NCBI GenBank assembly: GCA_900769095.1
Contig: CAAGFH010000055.1
Location: 1-5,146, forward strand
DNA from: Methanobacteriaceae archaeon
GTDB lineage: Archaea > Methanobacteriota > Methanobacteria > Methanobacteriales > Methanobacteriaceae
Direction: 5' to 3'
Length of the DNA: 5,146 nucleotides
Part shown: positions 1 through 5,146 of the stretch, piece by piece
How positions within the stretch are numbered: position 1 is the stretch's first letter
Layout: every line of letters begins with the position of its first letter
The notes under the pieces: model-generated
Database searches by the model: none
Told to the model about the DNA's origin: nothing
What the model saw: only the letters and a program-made list of their open reading frames with translations
Program-made: the position numbers and the translations under genes

Positions 1-2
1 AA

Positions 3-383
3 GTAGCATATGAAAACAAAATGTTATTTATTGCAACTCAAGATAATGAAGAAATAGTTCAATTTTTAGAATCAGATGATATTATCGCTGTTTCCAACTT
101 TAAGAAAGATAAAAGAGCTATTAAATCACAGGCATACCTTAGCCGTGAAGAATCCTCACCACTTGTAATTTTAAATAAAGATCATCCATCAACTAAACGT
201 CTAGAAACTGTTATATCAATCGGGGATGAAGTAAATCTAAATTGTAATATTATTCCTGGAACTCATCCTGAACAGAACGTATTGTGTTCCTGTGACAGTT
301 TATCCGGACTTAACATAACAAAAACAGAAACTGGAATTAAATTAAATAAAGAATTTGATAATTTCACAATTGAAAAATTTTAG
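3..383 (+). CDS. 3' end of an unrecognised protein gene (partial, open at left edge)
   Basis: The last 126 codons of a reading frame that runs off the left edge, ending in TAG at 381-383. An internal ATG lies at 21, but the frame is open before it (codons for VAYENK) and nothing resembling a ribosome binding site precedes it, so this is most likely the C-terminal part of a longer protein. It is soluble-looking, with no membrane segment. Counting from that ATG it has short hydrophobic strands (MLFIAT, residues 1-6; PLVIL, 47-51; ETVISIG, 62-68) and a cysteine pair in VLCSCDS (87-93), with another Cys at 75. The pattern suggests an alpha/beta domain followed by a beta-rich tail. I do not recognise the family and assign no function. 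It lies 8 bases before the DUF116 gene in the same direction, so the two are probably one transcript. Being coding is well supported by length, composition and spacing; the product is unknown. Confidence 0.75.
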   Translation, partial: VAYENKMLFIATQDNEEIVQFLESDDIIAVSNFKKDKRAIKSQAYLSREESSPLVILNKDHPSTKRLETVISIGDEVNLNCNIIPGTHPEQNVLCSCDSLSGLNITKTETGIKLNKEFDNFTIEKF

Positions 384-391
384 GTTAAACC

Positions 392-1030
392 ATGTTTATT
401 GAATCTTTTTATACTTTTTTAGGAGAAGTAGTTGTCTTTTTAGCTATATTAGTCATAATATTATTTATAGCAATTTTAATATTAGGTTTTTTAATAGCTA
501 AAAAAAATCAAATCAAGTTTCCTAGATTCATATTATTTACTGTGGATTCATTATACTTCCCGTTTAAATCAATAGCAAAATTATTAAAGCTTGATGAACA
601 CTTGATTGATGATATTGCAATTAAAGTAAGAGATGAAATAAACAAAGAAAAATTCAAATCCATTCCAGCTGAAAAAACATTAATTTTCTTACCACACTGT
701 TTAAGACATAGAGATTGTCCTGCAACTCTTCAAAAAGATGGATTAAACTGTACTGAATGTGGATTATGTTCAATTGGAGCTATTAAGAAAAAAGCAAATC
801 CAAAAGGATATAAATTATATATTGTTCCAGGATCAAGTTTTGTTAAAAAAATAGTCGTTGAAAACAAATTTGAAGCAGTAATTGGTGTAGCTTGCCATGA
901 AGATTTAAATCAAATGATGATGTTATTATCTGATTTTTATCCTCAGGGAGTTTTACTTGAAAAAACAGGCTGTTTTGAGACAAAAGTAAATGTTAAAAAA
1001 GTATTTGAAAAAATTGATTCCAAATACTAA
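392..1030 (+). CDS. DUF116 family protein, membrane-anchored and cysteine-rich
   Basis: A 212-residue protein with an N-terminal hydrophobic stretch at about residues 8-36, predicted to be a membrane anchor, then a basic segment and a soluble C-terminal domain. That domain matches the DUF116 pattern I know from archaea and bacteria: PHCLRHRDCPA (101-111), then GLNCTECGLC (117-126), YIVPGSS (143-149), VIGVACHEDL (163-172) and a late KTGCF (191-195). The seven cysteines (103, 109, 120, 123, 126, 168, 194), several in CxxC spacing, suggest a metal or iron-sulfur site; this is inferred, as the family has no function I can name. The ATG at 392 is 8 bases after the upstream stop, with a weak AGGT site (382-385) overlapping that stop, so translation may be coupled. 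The TAA stop at 1028-1030 overlaps the stop of the opposing small gene. Family assignment is confident; function is unknown. Confidence 0.88.
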   Translation: MFIESFYTFLGEVVVFLAILVIILFIAILILGFLIAKKNQIKFPRFILFTVDSLYFPFKSIAKLLKLDEHLIDDIAIKVRDEINKEKFKSIPAEKTLIFLPHCLRHRDCPATLQKDGLNCTECGLCSIGAIKKKANPKGYKLYIVPGSSFVKKIVVENKFEAVIGVACHEDLNQMMMLLSDFYPQGVLLEKTGCFETKVNVKKVFEKIDSKY

Positions 1031-1233
1031 TCATCAAAATACTTTATAAACTCCAAAGATTCAGGAGTTTGTTCAAATTCTTTTATAAAATCCTGTAAAT
1101 CTTTTATAAACTCTTTTTTTCTAAGATTTACATCTTTAATTTGAGAATAATCTTTTTTTACAGATATTGACATTAAAATATCATCAGTTTCAAGAGTGAT
1201 TTCAGGATATAAATCCTCAAGAAAATCCTCCAT
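1027..1233 (-). CDS. Small acidic protein of 68 residues, function unknown, last gene of the hmgA cluster
   Basis: I chose the ATG at 1233-1231, giving 68 residues from MEDFLEDLYPEI to IKYFDD. The frame is open further upstream, but that part is a shadow of the HMG-CoA reductase end, rich in Arg and Ser. The chosen start has a GAGG site (1240-1243) 6 bases upstream, placed inside the last codons of hmgA, and lies 2 bases after the hmgA stop. The protein is strongly acidic (19 Asp/Glu against 9 Lys/Arg), without cysteine or a membrane segment. It seems to have a short beta part (about residues 12-27) and a long C-terminal helix (about 35-66) in which E/DFIK recurs three times (41, 48, 61). I do not recognise the family. 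Its position suggests co-expression, perhaps a link, with hmgA. Coding status rests on the start signal, spacing and sensible composition; homologues in related genomes would settle it. Confidence 0.7.
   Translation of the reverse strand: MEDFLEDLYPEITLETDDILMSISVKKDYSQIKDVNLRKKEFIKDLQDFIKEFEQTPESLEFIKYFDD
1046..1072 (+). terminator. Possible terminator hairpin for the DUF116 transcript, inside the opposing gene
   Basis: A perfect 7-base inverted repeat, AAACTCC (1048-1054) and GGAGTTT (1064-1070), encloses a 9-base loop and begins 17 bases after the DUF116 stop. In plus-strand RNA it extends by a U-G wobble and an A-U pair to 1046-1072; in minus-strand RNA the wobble position becomes an A-C mismatch. 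T-rich stretches follow at 1079-1084 and, more strongly, T7 runs at 1114-1120 and 1153-1159, which could end transcription in an archaeon. It lies within the coding region of the 68-residue gene, so the repeat could also be chance. No transcript data are available. Confidence 0.35.
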
Positions 1234-1235
1234 AA

Positions 1236-2438
1236 TTATCCTCTTCCAAGTTCTTGGTGTGCTCTTGCAAGATGTCCTGCTGCTAGAGCTCCTACGAGAG
1301 ATAATTCTCCTGCAAGAACAGTACATGCAACAATTTCTGCAAATTCACGTGCTTTACCGGAACCTGCAACACCAAGGATTTCCAATCCTTCATGAGCAAC
1401 TTCAAGACTTGTTCCTCCACCAACAGTAGCTACTGGTAAATCAGGTAAGTTAACTGAGAAATATAAATCTCCGTTTCTGTTTTCTGCTGTTGTAATACCT
1501 AATGAACCCTCAGCAACATGCGCAGGGTCTTGACCGGTTGCTAAAAATAAAGCTGCAACCATATTTGCATAATGAGCGTTAAAACCCATACTTCCTGCTG
1601 CTGCAGAACCAATCAAGTTTTTAGCAGTGTTAACTTCAACAATAGCTTCAGCAGTAGTTTTTAATTTTTTTGCAACAATGTCTTTTGGTATTAATATATC
1701 TGCTACTACACTTTTTCCCCTTCCTTCAACAAGGTTAATAGCAGCTGGTTTTTTATCAACACAGACATTACCACTTAATGCAATGTGAACAGCACTTGTA
1801 TCTTGTGCTAATTTGTCTAATATTTTTTCAGAAGCAATGGTTACCATATTCATACCCATACTGTCCCCAGTTGAGAAAACAAATCTTGGATAAACATAGC
1901 TTCCAACAATTAAAATAGGATCAATTTTAATTAATTTACCGTGAGAAGTTGTACTCTCAGCAATTTCTTTTAATTCATCGAAATTATCAATAAACCATTG
2001 TTTGATTGTCAATGCATCACTAACAGATTCACATTTAATAGCTGGTGCACGAGTCATAATATCTGATGTTACTCTTGCATTAGCACCACCTGATGCAGTA
2101 ATTGTTGATGCTCCTCTATTAATTGAAGCTACAAGAGCTCCTTCAGAGGTAGCTAATGGTACAAACACTTCACGATTACAGTATTCCCCATTAACTTTTA
2201 AAGGCCCTGCAATACCCATTGGAAGTTGTAATACTCCAATTGAGTTTTCAATATTACGAGCAGATGCTCTTTCCATATCCAAAGTGTAATTACCAATATT
2301 ATCTAATTTAATAGAGTATTTTTGTTCTAAAAATTCTCTTCTAATATCGGTTGCTTGTTTTGGTGAAACTTCACTGTCTACCTGATAGAGTTTCATTTCA
2401 CCATTTAATAATTTATCAATAATTTCTTGGTTTGACAT
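1236..2438 (-). CDS. hmgA: Hydroxymethylglutaryl-CoA reductase (NADPH), class I
   Basis: Reduces HMG-CoA to mevalonate with two NADPH, the committing step of isoprenoid synthesis, which in archaea feeds the ether-lipid chains. The 400-residue cytosolic protein has no membrane domain, the usual form and length for archaeal class I enzymes. All the hallmark motifs are present: LPMGIAGPL (72-80), ATSEGALVAS (96-105) with catalytic Glu99, VYPRFVF (182-188), the NADPH-site GDSMGMNM (191-198), SGNVCVDKKPAAIN (222-235) with catalytic Lys229, TGQDPAHV (301-308) with catalytic Asp304, TVGGGTSL (338-345), and GHLARAH (388-394) with catalytic His389. The DKKP and DxMGMN signatures place it in class I rather than class II. 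The ATG at 2438 overlaps the sucD stop by one base (TAATG), with AAGGT (2445-2449) 6 bases upstream inside sucD, indicating translational coupling. The enzyme looks intact and active. Confidence 0.97.
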   Translation of the reverse strand: MSNQEIIDKLLNGEMKLYQVDSEVSPKQATDIRREFLEQKYSIKLDNIGNYTLDMERASARNIENSIGVLQLPMGIAGPLKVNGEYCNREVFVPLATSEGALVASINRGASTITASGGANARVTSDIMTRAPAIKCESVSDALTIKQWFIDNFDELKEIAESTTSHGKLIKIDPILIVGSYVYPRFVFSTGDSMGMNMVTIASEKILDKLAQDTSAVHIALSGNVCVDKKPAAINLVEGRGKSVVADILIPKDIVAKKLKTTAEAIVEVNTAKNLIGSAAAGSMGFNAHYANMVAALFLATGQDPAHVAEGSLGITTAENRNGDLYFSVNLPDLPVATVGGGTSLEVAHEGLEILGVAGSGKAREFAEIVACTVLAGELSLVGALAAGHLARAHQELGRG

Positions 2439-3301
2439 TACATTACCTTTTTGAGTAGATTTACAATTTGAGATGGTTTTTCAGCCACTTCAACACCAGC
2501 TTCGTTTAAAGCTTTAGTTTTACTTGCAACAGTACCGGAGTTTCCTTGAATAATAGCTCCAGCGTGTCCCATTCTTTTACCCGGTGGTGCAGTTCTTCCT
2601 GCAATGTAAGAAACAACAGGTTTTGTCATTTCTTCAGCGATGAATTTTCCAGCTCTTTCTTCAGCAGTTCCTCCAATCTCACCAATTAAAACAACAGCGT
2701 CAGTATTTTCATCTTTTTCAAATCTTGTTAAGATATCAACGTAATTATCTCCGGTAACTGGGTCTCCACCAATACCCACAGCAGTACTTTGACCAATACC
2801 TGCATTAGTAAGCTCACTAGCTATTTCATAGGTTAATGTACCACTTCTTGAGATTAAACCAACATTTCCTTCTGAGAAAATGTGAGTTGGCATAATACCT
2901 AATTTACCAACACCTGGAGAAATAATTCCCGGAGTGTTTGGACCAATGATTGTGGTATTCATTTGTTTTGCATATGCCATAATTTTCATACTGTCATGAA
3001 CAGGAATATGTTCAGAAATAATAACAACCAAGTCTAAGTGTCTTATTGCTTCAAAAGCAGCATCTTTTGCGAATCTTGCAGGAACAAAGATAATTGAAGC
3101 ATTAATATCAGTTTCTTCTTTTGCTTCTTCAATTGAATTGAAAATTGGAACTTGGTCTAAAAACATTTGACCACCCTTACCAGGGGTAATTCCTGCAACA
3201 ATATTAGTATTGTAATTTAACATTTGTTCAGTGTGAAATGAACCTTGTTTACCAGTTATTCCTTGAACTAAACATTTTGTATCTTTATTTAATAAAATCA
3301 T
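2438..3301 (-). CDS. sucD: Succinyl-CoA synthetase (ADP-forming), alpha subunit
   Basis: The alpha subunit of succinate-CoA ligase, which interconverts succinate, CoA and ATP with succinyl-CoA, ADP and phosphate. In methanogens it serves the incomplete reductive TCA branch towards 2-oxoglutarate. The 287-residue length matches the family. The N-terminal CoA-binding Rossmann part has [11 protein letters not shown] (13-23) and GITPGKGG (37-44). GPNTPGI (120-126) carries Thr where the E. coli enzyme has Cys (GPNCPG). SRSGTLTYE (151-159), VGIGGDPV (175-182) and IGEIGG (206-211) follow, and GHAGAII (245-251) contains the phosphorylated active-site His246. The ATG at 3301 has an AGGAG site (3311-3315) 9 bases upstream that overlaps the stop of the preceding gene. 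The beta subunit, needed for nucleotide binding, is not in the window, so the pair appears unlinked here. I considered other acyl-CoA synthetase (NDP-forming) families, but length and motifs fit SucD. Confidence 0.96.
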   Translation of the reverse strand: MILLNKDTKCLVQGITGKQGSFHTEQMLNYNTNIVAGITPGKGGQMFLDQVPIFNSIEEAKEETDINASIIFVPARFAKDAAFEAIRHLDLVVIISEHIPVHDSMKIMAYAKQMNTTIIGPNTPGIISPGVGKLGIMPTHIFSEGNVGLISRSGTLTYEIASELTNAGIGQSTAVGIGGDPVTGDNYVDILTRFEKDENTDAVVLIGEIGGTAEERAGKFIAEEMTKPVVSYIAGRTAPPGKRMGHAGAIIQGNSGTVASKTKALNEAGVEVAEKPSQIVNLLKKVM

Positions 3302-3313
3302 GATTAATAACTC

Positions 3314-4039
3314 CTATTTTAATATCCTAGTTTTATTTTCAAATGGAACAGCCAAATCAATAACATTTCCATTCATAAATGCAGTAGCGGAAAATATCAC
3401 ACTACCAGGCAACACATTGCATGTTGTTCCTCTTTTAACTAAATAAACATTTTTATTTCCAAGCGCAGCTCCAATCATTGCACTAGCGATTATACCAACA
3501 GATTCTATATTCTCAACAGTGGCCACAACCACAGGATCATCTGTTTCTGGTGAGACATAACCTACACCAGGTATTTCTCTTATTTTAGGTTCAATATAAT
3601 TGGAAACATCAGTTAAATCTTTCATACCTTTAGCAGCATCAATAGCTGAATTAGCAGCATCCGCAACAAAGGATTCTCCACCATATGTATCAAAACCTAA
3701 AACAATAGCATCAGGATATCTATCTTGCCTGATATTTGCTTCAGCATAAGAAATTCCTTCACCCGCTTCTTCAGGGGTTGATGAAATTCCGGATAAATCA
3801 CCTAAATTTTCTGCACTTTCTTTTAAAACATTAACTATACCTTCATTAACACCTTCAAGTAAATCATCTTCAACAAATGCACTTACAACAACGTCATCTC
3901 CTGTGACATTAGTTAAAGCTACATCTCTTGCACCTAATTCCTTGACTTTATAAAGGTTTTTTTCAATAGTTTCGACTAGCATAGTACTACAAGATACATC
4001 ATTTTTAGATATATCTGCACCTATAGCTATAATTTTCAA
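3314..4039 (-). CDS. Unrecognised 241-residue protein, first gene of the sucD-hmgA cluster
   Basis: A 241-residue soluble protein that starts at TTG (4039-4037). A good AAGGTG site (4045-4050) lies 5 bases before it, and no ATG or GTG lies between it and the upstream in-frame stop, so TTG is the best start. It opens with a beta strand and Gly (KIIAIGADIS, residues 2-11) and contains VLGFDTYGGES (113-123), an Ala-rich helix (125-138), IPGVGYVSPETDDP (156-169) and a Gly/Ala-rich segment ESVGIIASAMIGAALG (179-194) too broken by Gly and Ala to be a sure membrane helix. Two short Cys contexts occur (VSCST, 15-19; TTCNVLPG, 206-212). The repeated beta-strand and Gly pattern suggests an alpha/beta fold. 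I do not recognise the family and assign no function; it may be a conserved methanogen protein. It lies 12 bases upstream of sucD, so it should be co-transcribed with sucD and hmgA. Being coding is near certain. Confidence 0.9.
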   Translation of the reverse strand: MKIIAIGADISKNDVSCSTMLVETIEKNLYKVKELGARDVALTNVTGDDVVVSAFVEDDLLEGVNEGIVNVLKESAENLGDLSGISSTPEEAGEGISYAEANIRQDRYPDAIVLGFDTYGGESFVADAANSAIDAAKGMKDLTDVSNYIEPKIREIPGVGYVSPETDDPVVVATVENIESVGIIASAMIGAALGNKNVYLVKRGTTCNVLPGSVIFSATAFMNGNVIDLAVPFENKTRILK

Positions 4040-4210
4040 ATTAACACCTTGAATAATTGATTTTTAAAATAAATAAAATATTATATTTTATTGGTATATT
4101 ATTTGTTATTTAATTTATTTAAGTATTATTTTTTTTAATCCTCAATTTAGTAAGAAAATAACCAATATTTGATAAAAATAATAAAAAAATAGTGTAGAAA
4201 AAAAAGAGAA
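4040..4210 (-). promoter_or_regulatory. AT-rich intergenic region with the likely promoter of the sucD-hmgA cluster
   Basis: About 170 bases of nearly pure A+T between the kinase 3' end and the TTG start of the 241-residue gene, with no open frame I would call. The cluster's promoter should lie here. On the minus strand CTTAAATA (4123-4116), preceded by an A-rich run (4136-4124), is a fair match to an archaeal TATA box and would place the transcription start near 4095. AAAATATAATAT (about 4086-4075) is a second candidate closer to the gene. With so much A+T neither can be fixed by eye. No riboswitch-like structure is evident. Confidence 0.4.
4045..4050 (-). promoter_or_regulatory. Ribosome binding site deciding a TTG start
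   Basis: On the minus strand AAGGTG lies 5 bases upstream of the TTG at 4039. It matches the archaeal Shine-Dalgarno consensus AGGAGGTGAT in its AGGTG part. It is the only good binding site in this stretch, and an in-frame TAA lies about nine codons upstream of the TTG, so it supports TTG as the true start. Confidence 0.65.
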
Positions 4211-4225
4211 TTATATTTTATCTCT
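4198..4225 (-). terminator. Likely terminator of the sensor kinase transcript
   Basis: On the minus strand AGAGA (4225-4221) pairs with TCTCT (4209-4205) over an 11-base AT-only loop that includes the TAA at 4213-4211, and a run of eight T follows (4205-4198). The stem is short, but a run of T after a gene end is the usual archaeal termination signal. Its position directly at the downstream TAA rather than the TGA at 4316 supports 4211 as the original end of the kinase gene. Confidence 0.5.
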
Positions 4226-5146
4226 AACTTTCATACTAATTCCAAAACCTTTAGGTAAATCCAAGACAGACCATTCACCATCAAGCTGGTTCATAATACT
4301 TTTAATAACAGTAAATCATAATGTTGTTGATTTATGAATATCAACAGATTCTGGAAGTCCAACACCATCATCCCAAACATCCAATGCATAAATTCCATCT
4401 TCATAGGTGAATTTTACATAGAAATTACCTTTACCACCATTAAAAGCATGAGTAATTGCATTTAAACCTAGTTCATTTAAAACTAAACCCATAGGAATAG
4501 CTTTATCCATATGTAAGTTGCAGGATTGAATATCTAAATTCAATTTAATATTTGAATCATATGCTTTGAATAGGTTTTCAACACTAAGAGCAATGTATTC
4601 TAAAGTTTCAACATTTGCAAAATCAACAGAATTATAAACTTGCTGATGAATTGTAGCCATGGATGAGATCCTATTTCTTGTTTTCTTCAAAATACGTTCA
4701 TAATCACCATCATTGAATTTCAATTCCAAATTAATTAGACTTAAAATAATCTGCAAGTTATTTTTTACTCTATGGTGGATTTCTTTTAATAGGATTTTTT
4801 GATTGTTAATGGAAATTTCCAAATCTTTTTCCTTTTCCAAGTCCAAAGTAACATCTTTAACACCCATAAGAGACATTTCATGAGTATTATCAGAGTAGTT
4901 TTCTAAAAATAAGAACAAATATTGTGTTTTTTCATAGAAAGGAGATTTATATTCAACAACTCTTTCAATAGCTCCAACACTATGAGCTTTAAATTCTTCA
5001 ATGAGAATTTTATCCGCACTATTTACAATATTTTTTCTTAAATCAGTTAATAATTCCTTAACACTTCTTTTAGGGACTTTTAAGATATCATAAATGTCAT
5101 CACTTACAACATATTCTCCACTTGAACTTTTAATAATGGTACCTAC
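4211..5146 (-). pseudogene. PAS-HisKA_2 sensor histidine kinase, interrupted by an in-frame TGA; 5' end outside the window
   Basis: The frame is open from the right edge to TGA at 4318-4316, then continues unbroken for 34 codons to TAA at 4213-4211. The first 110 or so visible residues look like a PAS domain, ending in GVKDVTLDLEKEKDL (about 4861-4817). A HisKA_2 dimerisation box follows, LLKEIHHRVKNNLQ (4792-4751), with the presumed phospho-His in codon 4774-4772. The HATPase part has the N box LNELGLNA (4480-4457) and G1 box DDGVGLP (4372-4352). The residues after TGA (FTVIKSIMNQLDGEW, then LPKGFGI) are the expected G2 and C-terminal strands, so the TGA stands where GLxxV/I should have its Gly; GGA to TGA is one base. 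A product ending at the TGA would lack the end of the ATP-binding domain and is probably inactive as a kinase. A TTG at 4918 is not the true start, because PAS sequence precedes it in frame and no binding site is evident. No response regulator is in the window. Confidence 0.8.

Noticed and set aside
1234..1326. Extended N-terminus of the 68-residue gene (31 more codons to an ATG at 1326)
   Set aside because: The extra part lies fully within hmgA, reads as an Arg/Ser-rich shadow, and the internal ATG at 1233 has a well-placed GAGG site.
1196..1429. Plus-strand open frame of 77 codons
   Set aside because: It lies antisense to the 3' end of hmgA, is full of Leu and Gln in a way typical of a reverse-strand shadow, and has no binding site.
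2002..2289. Plus-strand open frame of 95 codons
   Set aside because: It is antisense to the conserved N-terminal half of hmgA, lacks a start signal, and its composition is explained by the reductase codons.
4089..4167. Inverted repeat TATTGGT (4089-4095) and ACCAATA (4161-4167) in the intergenic region
   Set aside because: Seven bases separated by 65 in nearly pure A+T sequence is weak; the arms also lie unevenly around the candidate promoter, so I do not call an operator.
4316..4318. TGA as a selenocysteine codon
   Set aside because: The position corresponds to a conserved glycine in the ATP-binding site, not to a Cys or Sec position, and no selenocysteine element is visible after the gene.
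4316..4918. Kinase as a complete 200-residue protein starting at TTG 4918
   Set aside because: The frame is open upstream to the window edge with PAS-like sequence, the TTG has no binding site, and coding similarity continues past the TGA.

Overview
The window is strongly AT-rich, with closely packed genes, archaeal-type Shine-Dalgarno sites (AGGAG, AGGTG) and two TTG codons at or near gene starts. It carries a class I HMG-CoA reductase, the enzyme for archaeal isoprenoid lipid synthesis. It also carries a DUF116 protein and a HisKA_2-type sensor kinase. Together these point to a low-GC methanogenic archaeon of the order Methanobacteriales, most like Methanobrevibacter. This assignment is inferred from gene content and base composition, not from a database search.

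Left arm, plus strand: the 3' end of an unrecognised gene (3-383, open at the left edge) is followed after 8 bases by a membrane-anchored, cysteine-rich DUF116 protein (392-1030). The two are probably co-transcribed.

Centre, minus strand, read right to left: a four-gene cluster consists of an unrecognised 241-residue protein with a TTG start (4039-3314), succinyl-CoA synthetase alpha subunit sucD (3301-2438), HMG-CoA reductase hmgA (2438-1236) and a 68-residue acidic protein (1233-1027). Gaps are 12 bases, a one-base TAATG overlap and 2 bases, so this looks like one translationally coupled operon. SucD serves the incomplete reductive TCA branch that leads to 2-oxoglutarate and needs a SucC partner not seen here. 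HmgA makes mevalonate for lipid side chains. The two arms meet tail to tail: the stop codons of DUF116 and the 68-residue gene overlap at 1027-1030, so there is no spacer for a terminator.

Right arm, minus strand: after an AT-rich gap of about 170 bases that should hold the operon promoter (4040-4210), there is the 3' two-thirds or so of a PAS-HisKA_2-HATPase sensor histidine kinase, open at the right edge. Its frame is interrupted by a single in-frame TGA (4316-4318) at the conserved glycine of the ATP-binding G2 box. The same frame then continues for 34 codons of recognisable kinase C-terminus to a TAA at 4211-4213. This is the clearest anomaly in the window. I see no RNA genes, insertion sequences, CRISPR arrays or phage genes, and no strong case for a wholly new system. 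The remaining novelty lies in the unrecognised proteins and the interrupted kinase.
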